NCBI GenBank assembly: GCA_944379995.1
Contig: CALWGF010000010.1
Span: 1-64,000 of the forward strand
Direction: 5' to 3'
DNA length: 64,000 nucleotides
Origin: an uncultured Clostridia bacterium
GTDB taxonomy: Bacteria > Bacillota > Clostridia > Lachnospirales > Anaerotignaceae
A program made the position numbers and the translations under genes. Within the stretch, counting starts at the first letter, position 1. The number at the start of each line of letters is the position of its first letter. A model generated the notes under the pieces. That model saw nothing but the letters and a program-made list of their open reading frames with translations, had not been told where the DNA came from and ran no database searches. Below, one piece after another: positions 34,895 through 44,884 of this stretch.

Positions 34895-35350
34895 ATGGCA
34901 ATAAGACAAATAAGAACTAATGGTGATGAAATACTTAGAAAAAAATCAAAAGAAGTAAAGGAAATTACACCTTCTGTAATTACACTTCTTGATGATATGG
35001 CAGAAACAATGTATGAAGCAAATGGTGTTGGACTTGCAGCACCACAGGTTGGAGTACTTAAAAGAGTTGTTGTAATAGATATTGGTGAAGGACTTATTGA
35101 ACTTATAAATCCTGTTGTTGTTGAAACAAAGGGTTCTCAAATAGGTTCTGAAGGTTGTTTAAGTATACCTGGGGCTTGTGCTGATGTTGATAGACCAGAA
35201 TATGTAAAAGTTGAAGCATTAAACAGAGATGGTGAAAAAATAGTTGTTGAAGGAACAGAGCTTTTAGCTGTTGCTTTATGCCATGAAACAGACCACCTTG
35301 ATGGCGTTCTTTATATAGATAAGGCTATCGGTGAAATAGAAGGAATATAA
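34895..35350 (+). CDS. def: Peptide deformylase
   Basis: A 151-residue deformylase that removes the formyl group from nascent peptides. All three motifs are present: [18 protein letters not shown] (metal-ligand Cys) and the HExDH motif in HETDHLDG (two metal-ligand His plus catalytic Glu). Its length and the short C-terminus fit the type 1 enzyme. GGAGG precedes the ATG. It is followed after 21 nt by fmt, the enzyme that adds the formyl group. Confidence 0.97.
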   Translation: MAIRQIRTNGDEILRKKSKEVKEITPSVITLLDDMAETMYEANGVGLAAPQVGVLKRVVVIDIGEGLIELINPVVVETKGSQIGSEGCLSIPGACADVDRPEYVKVEALNRDGEKIVVEGTELLAVALCHETDHLDGVLYIDKAIGEIEGI

Positions 35351-35371
35351 TTTTTTTGGAGGTAGCATTTT

Positions 35372-36304
35372 ATGAAAATAATTTTTATGGGTACACCTGA
35401 TTTTGCTGTACCTTGTCTTGATATGCTTGTAAAAGAAGGTCATGAAGTTTGCCTTGTTGTTACTCAGCCTGATAAACCAAAGGGTAGAGGTAAAAAAATG
35501 CTTTTTCCACCTGTAAAAGAAAAAGCTATTGAGTATGGAATAGAAGTTTTTCAGCCTGTAAAAGTAAAAGAAGAAGAAGCTGTTGAAAAATTAAGAAGTT
35601 ATAATGCAGATATTATCGTTGTTGTAGCTTTTGGTCAGATACTTCCTGAAAGTATACTTAATATGCCTAAATATGGCTGTGTAAATGTTCATGGCTCACT
35701 TCTTCCAAAATATAGAGGTGCTGCACCTATACAATGGTCTGTAATAAATGGTGATACAAAAACAGGTGTAACAACTATGTATATGGAAAAAGGTCTTGAT
35801 ACAGGAGATATGCTTTTAAAAGCTGAATTTGATATAAGTGATGAAGATACTTATGGTACAGTACATGATAAAATGTGTGTAATGGGTGCTGATGTACTTA
35901 AAGAAACACTTGTTAAAATAGAAAATGGAACAATAGTAAGAGAAAAACAAGACGATGCCCTTTCAAATTATGCACCTATGATTTCAAAAGAAACAGGTCA
36001 TATTGATTGGAATAAAACATCTTTTGAAATAATAAATCTTATTAGAGGTCTTGACCCTGTTCCTGCTGCTTGGACAGTTTATAATGGTGAAGTTCTTAAA
36101 ATATGGAAAGCTGTTAAATTTGAGTGTGATAATAGTACTGCTAAATGTGGTGAAATTGCATATATAACAAAAAAAGGATTTGTTGTAAAAACTGGTGACG
36201 GTTTTGTTCTTGTTACTGAAATACAGGCAAGAGGTGGCAAAAGAATGGCAACAGATGCTTATATGAGAGGTCATGCAGTTGAAAAAGGAATAGTTTTGGA
36301 ATAA
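35372..36304 (+). CDS. fmt: Methionyl-tRNA formyltransferase
   Basis: A 310-residue Fmt that formylates initiator Met-tRNA with 10-formyl-THF. The N-terminal Rossmann domain begins IIFMGTPDFAVPCLDML. The signature HGSLLPKYRGAAPIQW holds the catalytic His, with the Asp in GLDTGDML. The C-terminal OB domain is complete. TGGAGG is a good SD. It forms the classical def-fmt pair. Confidence 0.97.
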   Translation: MKIIFMGTPDFAVPCLDMLVKEGHEVCLVVTQPDKPKGRGKKMLFPPVKEKAIEYGIEVFQPVKVKEEEAVEKLRSYNADIIVVVAFGQILPESILNMPKYGCVNVHGSLLPKYRGAAPIQWSVINGDTKTGVTTMYMEKGLDTGDMLLKAEFDISDEDTYGTVHDKMCVMGADVLKETLVKIENGTIVREKQDDALSNYAPMISKETGHIDWNKTSFEIINLIRGLDPVPAAWTVYNGEVLKIWKAVKFECDNSTAKCGEIAYITKKGFVVKTGDGFVLVTEIQARGGKRMATDAYMRGHAVEKGIVLE

Positions 36305-36397
36305 ATAATATTTTCAGACTTAAAATAATATAAAACGTACATGAGTTAAATTGATTTTATTGTAATGTATGTTTTAAAAATTAGGAGGTAAGATAAT

Positions 36398-37108
36398 ATG
36401 TTTTATCCATATTCTTTTTCGTATTTTTATATTTTAATTCCACCTATGATACTTGCCTTATATGCTCAGTCAAAGGTAGGAAGCACATTTAATAAATACT
36501 CTAGAGTATCAAACAGTAGAGGGTTTACAGGAGCTGATGTGGCAAGACAGCTTCTTAATGCATCTGGTATATATGATGTAACTGTTGAAAGAGTAAGAGG
36601 AAATCTTACAGACCATTATGACCCAAGAACAAAAACATTAAGACTTTCCGACTCTGTTTATGGTAGTACATCTATTGCTGCAATAGGTGTTGCAGCCCAC
36701 GAAACAGGTCATGCTATACAGCATGATACAGGATATGCCTTTCTTAAACTTAGAAGTGCTATGGTACCTATAACAAATATAGGTTCAAATCTTGCAATGC
36801 CACTTATATTTTTGGGTGTTTTAATAGGAGGAATGGCAGGTTCTTCTTTTGGTTATACAATAATACAGCTTGGAATTGTTTTATTTTCAGTTGCTGTTGC
36901 TTTTTCACTTATAACACTTCCTGTTGAGTTTGATGCATCAAAGCGTGCAATAGAAGCTCTTGGAATGTATAATTTTTTAAGTGAAGAAGAATTAAAACCT
37001 GCAAAAAAAGTTCTTAGTGCTGCGGCTTTAACATATGTTGCTTCAGCAGCTGTTGCAATAGCCAACCTTTTAAGACTTGTTCTTTTATTTGGCAGAAGAG
37101 ATGACTAA
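36398..37108 (+). CDS. YugP-type zinc membrane peptidase
   Basis: A 236-residue membrane metalloprotease of the YugP family. It has an N-terminal TM helix (about 5-25), the zinc motif HETGH in AAHETGHAIQHD, two central TM helices (about 125-170) with a third after LITLPVEFDAS, and a C-terminal TM helix near 205-230. The conserved EFDAS Glu probably supplies the third ligand. Substrates are unknown. It occupies the usual site between fmt and rsmB in Firmicute operons. AGGAGG precedes the ATG. Confidence 0.9.
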   Translation: MFYPYSFSYFYILIPPMILALYAQSKVGSTFNKYSRVSNSRGFTGADVARQLLNASGIYDVTVERVRGNLTDHYDPRTKTLRLSDSVYGSTSIAAIGVAAHETGHAIQHDTGYAFLKLRSAMVPITNIGSNLAMPLIFLGVLIGGMAGSSFGYTIIQLGIVLFSVAVAFSLITLPVEFDASKRAIEALGMYNFLSEEELKPAKKVLSAAALTYVASAAVAIANLLRLVLLFGRRDD

Positions 37109-37120
37109 ATTAAAAAAATT

Positions 37121-37155
37121 ACGGCAGGGGTTTATATTTTCCCTGTCGTTTTTTT
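37121..37155 (+). terminator. Terminator after the YugP-like gene
   Basis: ACGGCAGGG (37121-37129) pairs with CCCTGTCGT (37141-37149) with one G.T pair and an 11-nt loop, followed by seven Ts. Confidence 0.8.
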
Positions 37156-37247
37156 GTTTTATGACAAATAATATAAAAATATTTGCGGTATTTGATTATT
37201 TAGTTTAATATAAGATGTGAATATATTTTGGAAAGGCTTGAAAAATA

Positions 37248-38591
37248 ATGATACAAATTAATCCAAGAGAGGTTGCCTGTGAAGGACTTTACAGAATATT
37301 TGAAGAACAATCATTTAATAATGTTGTTTTAAAATCTCTTTTAAAGCAAAATGGTGCAATGCCTAAAAATGACAGAGCTTTTGTTACAGAAATAGTAAAT
37401 GGAACATTAAGAAATATATATTATATTGATTATGTTATAAATCAATTTTCAAAAACAAAAACAGAAAAAATGAAACCATGGCTTTTGGCTGTAATAAGAA
37501 GTGGTGTTTATCAAATAATATTTATGGATAAAGTGCCTAATTCTGCTGCTTGTAATGAGGCTGTAAAACTTGCAAAACTTAGAGGATATGGAAAACTTTC
37601 AGGTTTTGTAAACGGTGTTTTAAGAAATATAAGTAGAAATATTGATGATATAAAATTACCGGATATAGGTACTCCTGAATATTTAAGTGTAAAATATTCT
37701 CACCCTTTATGGCTTGTAAAAATGTGGCTTCATGAATATGATTATGAATTTGTTGAAAAACTTTGTGAAAGTAATAATAAAGCCCCTGATGTTACAATAG
37801 CTGTAAATACACTTAAAACAGATAAAGAAAGTCTTAAAAAAGAACTTGAAAAAAGTGGAATTGTTGTTGAATATGGAAAGTATTATGAAAATGTACTTCA
37901 TATTAAAAAGACAGCAGATATATCTTCTTTAGAGGCTTTTAAAAATGGTCTTTTTCATATACAAGATGAAAGTTCTGTTACAGCAGTTAATGTTTTATCA
38001 CCTAAAAAAGGCGAAAAAATACTTGATGTATGTGCTGCACCGGGAGGTAAAAGCCTTCTTTGTGCAGAAATTATGAAAAATGAAGGTGTTATATCATCAA
38101 GAGATATATATTTCCATAAAATAGAACTTATAGAAGACTCAGCAAAAAGACTTGGTATTGATATTATAAAAGCGGAAGAAAAAGATGCTCTCAAGTTTTA
38201 TGAAGAAGATGAAAATAAATTTGATAAAGTAATAGTTGATGCACCATGTTCAGGTTTTGGAATAATAAGAAAAAAACCAGATATAAAATTCAGAAGAACA
38301 GGTAACAATATTGATGAACTTATTAAAATACAAAGAGGAATACTTGAAAATGCCTCAAAGTATGTTAAAAAAGGTGGAGTATTAGTTTATAGTACTTGTA
38401 CAATATGTAAAAAAGAAAATATTAAAAATGTTGAATGGTTTCTTGAAAACTTTGACTTTGAAGAATGTGATATATCTTCTGAACTTCCTAAGGGTATAGA
38501 ACAACAAAGTAAAGGCTGTGTTTCATTATATCCTAATGTAAATGGTACAGATGGTTTCTTTATAGCAAAGTTTGTAAGAAAGGAGAATTAA
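37248..38591 (+). CDS. rsmB: 16S rRNA m5C967 methyltransferase RsmB
   Basis: A 447-residue RsmB/Sun protein. The N-terminal NusB-like RNA-binding domain begins INPREVACEGLYRIFEE. The C-terminal Rossmann methyltransferase has the SAM motif LDVCAAPGGKSL, the DAPCSGFG cysteine and the catalytic cysteine in YSTCT. It methylates C967 of 16S rRNA. The SAM-binding acidic residue following ISSRD is as expected. It is followed 4 nt later by rlmN, as in many Firmicutes. Confidence 0.95.
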   Translation: MIQINPREVACEGLYRIFEEQSFNNVVLKSLLKQNGAMPKNDRAFVTEIVNGTLRNIYYIDYVINQFSKTKTEKMKPWLLAVIRSGVYQIIFMDKVPNSAACNEAVKLAKLRGYGKLSGFVNGVLRNISRNIDDIKLPDIGTPEYLSVKYSHPLWLVKMWLHEYDYEFVEKLCESNNKAPDVTIAVNTLKTDKESLKKELEKSGIVVEYGKYYENVLHIKKTADISSLEAFKNGLFHIQDESSVTAVNVLSPKKGEKILDVCAAPGGKSLLCAEIMKNEGVISSRDIYFHKIELIEDSAKRLGIDIIKAEEKDALKFYEEDENKFDKVIVDAPCSGFGIIRKKPDIKFRRTGNNIDELIKIQRGILENASKYVKKGGVLVYSTCTICKKENIKNVEWFLENFDFEECDISSELPKGIEQQSKGCVSLYPNVNGTDGFFIAKFVRKEN

Positions 38592-38595
38592 TATA

Positions 38596-39639
38596 ATGGC
38601 AAAACAAGATTTAAAATCTATGTCACTTGAAGAACTTCAAATATTTATGGGAAGTATTGGAGAGGCTAAATTTAGAGCAAAACAGATTTTTGAATGGCTT
38701 CATAAAAAACAAGCAGGAGATTTTGAAGAAATGACAAATATTTCTAAAAATCTTAGAGAGAAACTTTCAAATGAGGCTAAAATAAGCTATGTAAAAATAC
38801 TTGAAAAACATGTATCAAAACAGGACAATACTACAAAATACTTGTTTGCACTTGAGAATGATAATATAATAGAAAGTGTGCTTATGCGTTATAATTATGG
38901 TAATGCAGTTTGTATTTCAACACAAGTTGGCTGTCGTATGGGTTGCACATTTTGTGCATCAACACTTGATGGTGTTGAAAGAAATCTTACAGCAGGAGAA
39001 ATGCTTTCACAAATTTATGAAATACAAAAGGATACAGGAGAAAGAGTTTCAAGTGTAGTTCTTATGGGTAGTGGAGAACCTCTTGATAATTATGATAATG
39101 TTTTAAAATTTATAAGACTTTTAAATGACAAAGATGGTCTTAATATTGGTCAAAGACATATAACTCTTTCAACTTGTGGTCTTATAGAAAAAATGTATAA
39201 TCTTGCAGATGAAGGACTTCAAATTACACTTGCTGTTTCACTTCATGCACCAAATGATGAAATAAGAAATAAAATAATGCCTATTTCAAAGAAAAATAAT
39301 ATGGAAAGACTTCTTGAGGCTTGTAAATATTATTCTGATACAACAAAACGTAGAATAACATTTGAATATGCTATGATAAATGGTGTAAATGACAGTATTG
39401 ATTATGCAAGAGAACTTTCTGAAAAATTAAGAAATATGCTTTGTCATGTAAATCTTATACCTGTAAATGATGTAAAAGAAAGAAATTACAAAAAGAGTAG
39501 TGGAGAAACTGTTGAAAAATTTGCTGAATTTTTAAATTCTAAAGGTATAGAAACGACAGTAAGACGAAAACTTGGAAGTGATATTAATGCTGCCTGTGGA
39601 CAATTAAGAAAAGGTTATATTGAGAGAAAGCAGCAATAA
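38596..39639 (+). CDS. rlmN: 23S rRNA/tRNA adenine C2-methyltransferase RlmN
   Basis: A 347-residue radical SAM methyl synthase that makes m2A2503 in 23S rRNA and m2A37 in some tRNAs. The cluster motif is C-x3-C-x2-C (GCRMGCTFCAS). GSGEPLDNYDN and LAVSLHAPNDEIR are typical, and a C-terminal cysteine in AACGQLR is the one that carries the methyl in the mechanism. The N-terminal helical RNA-binding domain is present. AAGGAGA precedes the ATG. The length is standard. Confidence 0.96.
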   Translation: MAKQDLKSMSLEELQIFMGSIGEAKFRAKQIFEWLHKKQAGDFEEMTNISKNLREKLSNEAKISYVKILEKHVSKQDNTTKYLFALENDNIIESVLMRYNYGNAVCISTQVGCRMGCTFCASTLDGVERNLTAGEMLSQIYEIQKDTGERVSSVVLMGSGEPLDNYDNVLKFIRLLNDKDGLNIGQRHITLSTCGLIEKMYNLADEGLQITLAVSLHAPNDEIRNKIMPISKKNNMERLLEACKYYSDTTKRRITFEYAMINGVNDSIDYARELSEKLRNMLCHVNLIPVNDVKERNYKKSSGETVEKFAEFLNSKGIETTVRRKLGSDINAACGQLRKGYIERKQQ

Positions 39640-39654
39640 AAAGAAGGTGTTGGA

Positions 39655-40395
39655 ATGAAAAGTGTTTATAAAAGCGTTGTTGGAATGAAAAGAAAAAATA
39701 ATGAGGACTCTGTTTTTTGTGGCAATGATATTTTTTCTGATTTATTTATAGTTGCAGACGGAATGGGTGGTTGTAACGGTGGAGAAGTTGCAAGTTCCGA
39801 AGCAATAAAGGCTTTTGTAGAAGAATTAAATAATAATATTGAAGAATATAAAGATGATGAAAATATTCTTGACTCCCTTATTTCAGCAATACAATACAGT
39901 AATAAATTTGTATATAATAAATCTTGTGAAAATCCCAATCTTATAGGAATGGGAACAACAATAGATGGTGCTGTAATAAGAAAAGGGAAACTTTTTGGAG
40001 TACATGTAGGAGATAGTAGGATATATATTTTAAGAGATAATAAACTTTATAGATTAACATCTGACCATTCATATGTTATGGAACTTGTTAAATTAGGTCA
40101 AATAACTATGGAGGAAGCAGAAACACACCCTACAAGAAATTTAATAACAAAGGCATTAGGTACTAAAGATAATTTAGAAGTTGACACAGTTATAGTGGAT
40201 ACTCAATATGATGATATAATACTTTTATGTACTGATGGTCTTACGACTATGATTAATGATAAAAGAATAGAAGAAATTTTAAACCTTGATAAGAGTATAG
40301 AAGAAAAAGCGGACATTCTTGTGAAAGAAGCTAATGATGCCGGTGGGTTAGATAATATTACACTTATTTTAATAGAACAGGAGGTGGATGAATGA
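39655..40395 (+). CDS. prpC: PP2C-type Ser/Thr protein phosphatase PrpC/Stp
   Basis: A 246-residue metal-dependent (Mn/Mg) PPM phosphatase. Metal-binding motifs are ADGMGG near 36-41, DGLTT and the last Asp in GGLDNITL, with GDSRIYIL in between. It dephosphorylates targets of PrkC, encoded directly downstream with a 4-nt ATGA overlap, so kinase and phosphatase are translated together. Confidence 0.96.
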   Translation: MKSVYKSVVGMKRKNNEDSVFCGNDIFSDLFIVADGMGGCNGGEVASSEAIKAFVEELNNNIEEYKDDENILDSLISAIQYSNKFVYNKSCENPNLIGMGTTIDGAVIRKGKLFGVHVGDSRIYILRDNKLYRLTSDHSYVMELVKLGQITMEEAETHPTRNLITKALGTKDNLEVDTVIVDTQYDDIILLCTDGLTTMINDKRIEEILNLDKSIEEKADILVKEANDAGGLDNITLILIEQEVDE

Positions 40396-42686
40396 TTTTA
40401 GCAAAGGGAACAATACTCAATGGAAGATATGAAATCCTTGAAAAACTTGGTTCTGGCGGAATGGCTATTGCTTATTGTGGTCATGATAAAATGCTTGATA
40501 GATATGTTACTATAAAAGTTTTGAGAGAGGAATTTTCTTCTGATGAGGATTTTAAGGAAAAATTTAAAATAGAAGCACGTTCTGCTGCTAGTCTTTCTCA
40601 TCCAAATATAGTAAATGTTTATGATGTAGGAGAATATAACGGTATAAGTTATATTGTAATGGAATATGTACATGGTGATACTTTAAAAAAAGCCATTAAA
40701 GAAAAAGCACCATTTGATACAAAAACAATAACTAATATATCATTGCAAATGGCATCAGCACTTTCAGCGGCACATAAAAACAATGTTGTCCATAGAGATA
40801 TAAAGCCACAAAATATACTTATTGGTTCTGATGGTGTTATAAAGGTTACAGACTTTGGTATTGCTAGAGCGGCAACAGGAGCTACTGTTGAAACGGCAGC
40901 AAATGCTGTTGGTTCTGTTCATTATTTTTCACCTGAACAGGCAAGAGGTGGTTATGTAGATGAAAAGAGTGATATATATTCACTTGGTATAACAATGTAT
41001 GAAATGGCAACTGGTAGAGTACCTTTTGATGGTGAAAATGCAGTAACAATAGCACTTAAACATCTTGAAGATGATTTGCCAGATATGCGTCAGTTTAACC
41101 CTAATCTTTCAAAAAATATAGAATCTATTATAAAAAAAGCTACTATGAAACATAGTAGTGATAGATATGCAAATATAGACCTTATGATTGAAGACATTCT
41201 TAAGGTAAAAATAACAGAAGATAATACTGATAATAATACATATATTGAAAAACAAAATGAAAATGATGATAAAGAGGATATTCAATTTGTTCCTACTGGA
41301 AGAAGAAGGAGCAGAATGGAACGAAAAAATGAAACTTTAGATAAACATATAGGTAAAATTAAAATATCAAAAGATACAGATGATTTTGAACCTGAGTATG
41401 TGGAAGGTGACGATATGAGACGTTCTAATATAAAAGATAGAAATACTAAAAGAAATCTGAATACTAAAAAATCTCCAGTAAAAAGTAATACAAAAAGTAG
41501 AAAAGCAAGAGAAGAAGAGTATGACGATTATGATAAGGGGCAAGAGAAAAAGGTTATTATAGCGGCTGTAATAACAGCACTTGTTATAATTGTAGGTATA
41601 TCTTTTGCTGGATTTAAGTTTCTTGGAGGAGCTTTATTAGGCTCTGATGAAAAAGTAACAGTACCATATTTTATAGGTATGGAACTTGAAGAAGCAGAAA
41701 AAGAAGCAAAAAAACTTGGTATTAGCCTTAATGAAATGGGTGAAGATTACAGCAACTATGATGCAGGTGTAATATATGCACAAAATATTGAAAAAGGTAC
41801 TTCTGTAAAAAAAGGTTCAGAAGTAGGTATAAAAGTAAGTCTTGGTATGGCTGAATATAAAATGCCAGATGTAACTGGTAAAGAAGAAAAAGATGCAATA
41901 GAGGCTATAAGTGATGAAGTTGGAAAAGAGCCAGATATAGTATATGAATTTGATAATGAAGTTGAAATAGGAAAAGTTATAAGTCAGTCACCTTCAAAAG
42001 GAACAACTGTTACAGGAAATTCTGATATTAAAATTGTTGTAAGTAAAGGTGAAGAATTTAAAAAAGTTTCAGTTCCAAATCTTTCAGGTAAAACAGAGGC
42101 TGAAGCTAAAAAACTTCTTGAGTCACAAGGACTTATACTTGGTACAGTAACTAAAACAGAAAGTGAAAAAGTTGCAGAGGGCAAAGTTATAACTCAAACA
42201 ATAGCGGCTGGTGATGAGGTTGCAAAAAATAGTGTTGTTGATATTGTTATAAGTACAGGAGCACCAGAAAAAGAAGAGCCTGAAAAAGAAGATAATAAAA
42301 ATAATTCTGATAATGAAAATAATACAAATTCAGGAACAACAAATAACGAAAATAACACAAATAACAATACAAATAATAATACTAATAACAATACAAACAA
42401 TAATACAAATAATAGCAATACAGAAACAGAAAACCCACCTGCTGAAAGTGAGTCTACATCAACAAAAAATTTCCCAGTATACCTTAAAGATGGAACTCAA
42501 TATGGGGATACTGTACATGTTAAAGTTGTAAAAACAGGTAGTGATGGAAGTGTAACAGTAGTACAAGATTCAACACAATCAACTTCTTCATTCCCACAAC
42601 AGATTTCTGTTACAGGTTCAGGCTCAGCAACTATTGAATGTTATATTGATGGAAATCTCCTTTGGAGTGAAAATGTTAATTTTTAA
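40392..42686 (+). CDS. prkC: PASTA Ser/Thr kinase PrkC/Stk
   Basis: A 764-residue transmembrane kinase. Residues about 10-270 are a Hanks kinase with GSGGMAIAY, VHRDIKPQNIL and TDFGIARA. A charged juxtamembrane region precedes one TM helix (about 386-408). Outside are three PASTA domains (about 424-487, 488-556, 559-624) that in the family sense muropeptides or lipid II. A 27-residue Asn/Thr-rich linker (about 651-677) leads to a C-terminal beta domain (about 692-764) seen in clostridial members. The start overlaps prpC. It phosphorylates cell-wall and division proteins; in spore formers it can promote germination. Confidence 0.95.
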   Translation: MILAKGTILNGRYEILEKLGSGGMAIAYCGHDKMLDRYVTIKVLREEFSSDEDFKEKFKIEARSAASLSHPNIVNVYDVGEYNGISYIVMEYVHGDTLKKAIKEKAPFDTKTITNISLQMASALSAAHKNNVVHRDIKPQNILIGSDGVIKVTDFGIARAATGATVETAANAVGSVHYFSPEQARGGYVDEKSDIYSLGITMYEMATGRVPFDGENAVTIALKHLEDDLPDMRQFNPNLSKNIESIIKKATMKHSSDRYANIDLMIEDILKVKITEDNTDNNTYIEKQNENDDKEDIQFVPTGRRRSRMERKNETLDKHIGKIKISKDTDDFEPEYVEGDDMRRSNIKDRNTKRNLNTKKSPVKSNTKSRKAREEEYDDYDKGQEKKVIIAAVITALVIIVGISFAGFKFLGGALLGSDEKVTVPYFIGMELEEAEKEAKKLGISLNEMGEDYSNYDAGVIYAQNIEKGTSVKKGSEVGIKVSLGMAEYKMPDVTGKEEKDAIEAISDEVGKEPDIVYEFDNEVEIGKVISQSPSKGTTVTGNSDIKIVVSKGEEFKKVSVPNLSGKTEAEAKKLLESQGLILGTVTKTESEKVAEGKVITQTIAAGDEVAKNSVVDIVISTGAPEKEEPEKEDNKNNSDNENNTNSGTTNNENNTNNNTNNNTNNNTNNNTNNSNTETENPPAESESTSTKNFPVYLKDGTQYGDTVHVKVVKTGSDGSVTVVQDSTQSTSSFPQQISVTGSGSATIECYIDGNLLWSENVNF
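42342..42422 (+). repeat. Asn/Thr codon repeat in the PrkC linker
   Basis: Tandem 12-bp units encoding NNNT, about six copies, with varied Asn and Thr codons. It makes a flexible extracellular linker and is a likely site of length variation between strains. Confidence 0.85.
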
Positions 42687-42702
42687 ATAGGGTGGAAATT
42701 AA

Positions 42703-43578
42703 ATGTTAAATGGTACAATAATTAAAGGAATAGGCGGATTTTATTATATAGATACTGAAAATGGTATTTATGAATGTAGGGCAAGAGGTATATTCAGAAA
42801 AGAAAAACTTAAACCAACAGTTGGAGATTTCGTGAAAATATCAGTCCTTGATGAAAAAAATAAAAAAGGCAGTCTTGATGTTATAGAACCAAGAAAAAAT
42901 ATGCTTATACGTCCAAGGGTTTCCAATGTTGAACAAGCAATAATTGTTTTTGCAGCAGTAAGTCCAGATATAAATATAGACCTTCTTGATAGGTTTTTAA
43001 TACTTGTTGCAGAGCAAAAACTTGATGTTATAATATGTATAAATAAAATAGACCTTGATACTGATAAGAAATATGAAAATATAAAAAATATGTATGAAAA
43101 ATCAGGATATAAGGTTATATGTTTAAGTGCAGAAAAAGGCATTGGTATTGATGAATTAAAATCAAACTTAAAAAATAAAATATCTGTTTTTGCCGGTCCT
43201 TCAGGGGTTGGCAAAAGCAGTCTTATAAATTCTATATCACCAAATTTACAGCTTAAAACAGGTGAAATAAGTGCTAAAATAGAACGTGGTAAACATACAA
43301 CACGTCATGCAGAGCTTATGCAAATTGAAGAAAATAGCTATATTGTTGATTCTCCAGGGTTTACTTCACTTTTCCTTGAACATATACCGGCTGAAGAACT
43401 TCAATATTATTTCAGAGAATTTGAGCCTTATTTATCAGGTTGTCGTTATACTGGTTGCAGTCATATACATGAACCTGAATGTGCTGTAAAAGAGCAGATA
43501 GGAGAAAATATACAGACTGAAAGATATGAAAGATATGTAAACCTATATAATGAGTTAAGAAAGGACAGGAAAAAATAA
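42703..43578 (+). CDS. rsgA: Small-subunit ribosome biogenesis GTPase RsgA
   Basis: A 291-residue circularly permuted GTPase. An OB fold is at the N-terminus, then the G motifs in permuted order: NKID (G4), SAEKGIG (G5), P-loop GPSGVGKSSL (G1) and DSPGF (G3). The C-terminal zinc module reads CRYTGCSHIHEPECAV (Cys-Cys-His-Cys). It helps late 30S maturation. In Firmicutes it follows prkC, as here. Its stop codon overlaps the rpe start by 1 nt. Confidence 0.96.
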   Translation: MLNGTIIKGIGGFYYIDTENGIYECRARGIFRKEKLKPTVGDFVKISVLDEKNKKGSLDVIEPRKNMLIRPRVSNVEQAIIVFAAVSPDINIDLLDRFLILVAEQKLDVIICINKIDLDTDKKYENIKNMYEKSGYKVICLSAEKGIGIDELKSNLKNKISVFAGPSGVGKSSLINSISPNLQLKTGEISAKIERGKHTTRHAELMQIEENSYIVDSPGFTSLFLEHIPAEELQYYFREFEPYLSGCRYTGCSHIHEPECAVKEQIGENIQTERYERYVNLYNELRKDRKK

Positions 43579-44240
43579 TGGAATACAAATTATCACCTTC
43601 ACTTCTTTCCGCAGATTTCGGAATTGTAAAAGAACAACTTGAAATACTTGAAAATGCAGGAACTCCATATATACATCTTGATGTTATGGACGGCGTTTTT
43701 GTTCCTAATATATCATTTGGTATACCTGTAATAAAATCACTTAGAAAACATACAAAAATGATTTTTGATGCTCATCTTATGATTATAGAGCCAGAAAGAT
43801 ATATTAAAGAGTTTTATGAAATTGGCTGTGATATTATAAATATCCATGCAGAAGCAACAAAAGATTTAAAAGGAACAATAGAGAAAATAAATAGTTATGG
43901 TGTTAAATCAGGTGTTACAATAAAACCAAAAACTCCTGTTTCTGCAATATATGATGTTCTTTCTGATGTTGATATGGTACTTATAATGAGTGTTGAGCCG
44001 GGATTTGGTGGACAAAAATTTATGCCAGAACAGCTTGAAAAAGCTCGTGAACTTAAGAGATTAAAAGATGAAAATGGATATAAATATGATATTCAAATAG
44101 ATGGTGGAATAACTCTTGATAATTTAAGAGAAGTTCTTGATGCAGGAGTAAATTGTATTGTTGCTGGTTCTTCTGTTCTTGGAAAAGAAGATATTGGACA
44201 AGCAGCTAAAGATTTTATGGAAGTGTTTAAGGAGTATTAA
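43578..44240 (+). CDS. rpe: Ribulose-phosphate 3-epimerase
   Basis: A 220-residue TIM-barrel epimerase for ribulose-5-phosphate/xylulose-5-phosphate. Motifs are SPSLLSADF, HLDVMDGVFVPNIS with metal His and Asp, VMSVEPGFGGQKF-like sequence with the catalytic region, and QIDGGIT. It belongs to the pentose phosphate pathway. Its position between rsgA and thiN is the Firmicute norm. Confidence 0.97.
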   Translation: MEYKLSPSLLSADFGIVKEQLEILENAGTPYIHLDVMDGVFVPNISFGIPVIKSLRKHTKMIFDAHLMIIEPERYIKEFYEIGCDIINIHAEATKDLKGTIEKINSYGVKSGVTIKPKTPVSAIYDVLSDVDMVLIMSVEPGFGGQKFMPEQLEKARELKRLKDENGYKYDIQIDGGITLDNLREVLDAGVNCIVAGSSVLGKEDIGQAAKDFMEVFKEY

Positions 44241-44241
44241 T

Positions 44242-44880
44242 ATGCGAGCTGTAATTTTCGGTGGTGCTGATATAGAGGAGTATGGTTTTTGTAAGAAGTA
44301 TATAACTGATGATAGTATTATAATATGCTGTGATAGAGGACTTCTTCATGCTGATAGACTTGAATTAAAACCAGATTATATTGTTGGAGATTTTGATTCT
44401 GTTTCTGATACACTTCTTGAAAAATATAAAAATTCTGGTTTTAATATTAATGAATATCCATCGCATAAAGACTTTACAGACCTTGAACTTGGAATAAATA
44501 TAGCCCTTGAAAAGGGTGCTAGTGAAGTTGTTATTATGGGTGGAATAGGTTCAAGAATAGACCATACATTTGGAAATATGCATTTACTTTACATGCTTCT
44601 TAAAAAGAATGTAAAAGCTTGTTTAATAAATAACTGCAATTACATTATGCTTACTGACTCTTATACAAAAGTTAAGGGAGAAAAGGGAGAAACTGTTTCT
44701 ATACTTCCTTTTATGGGTGATGCAGAAGGTGTAACACTTAAAGGTTTTGAATATCCTCTTGAAAATGCAAATATGAGTTTTGGAGAGTCTTTAGGTGTAA
44801 GTAATGTTCTTATTGAAGAAGAAGGTACTGTTGAGGTAAAAAAAGGTTGTCTTGCTATTATGAAAGCAAGAGATTATTAA
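44242..44880 (+). CDS. thiN: Thiamine pyrophosphokinase
   Basis: A 212-residue thiamine diphosphokinase. It has CCDRGLLHADRL, IVGDFDSV with metal-binding Asp, HKDFTDLELGI, and GGIGSRIDHTFGNMHLL; the small C-terminal beta domain binds thiamine. The frame extends back into rpe, but AAGGAG at 44230 fixes the ATG at 44242, 1 nt after rpe. It ends the long yicC-thiN gene series and is followed by a strong terminator. Confidence 0.95.
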   Translation: MRAVIFGGADIEEYGFCKKYITDDSIIICCDRGLLHADRLELKPDYIVGDFDSVSDTLLEKYKNSGFNINEYPSHKDFTDLELGINIALEKGASEVVIMGGIGSRIDHTFGNMHLLYMLLKKNVKACLINNCNYIMLTDSYTKVKGEKGETVSILPFMGDAEGVTLKGFEYPLENANMSFGESLGVSNVLIEEEGTVEVKKGCLAIMKARDY

Positions 44881-44884
44881 TAAA

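Noticed and set aside
44158-44241. 28-codon N-terminal extension of thiamine pyrophosphokinase
   Set aside because: It lies inside rpe, has no SD, and is not part of the family; AAGGAG fixes the start at 44242.
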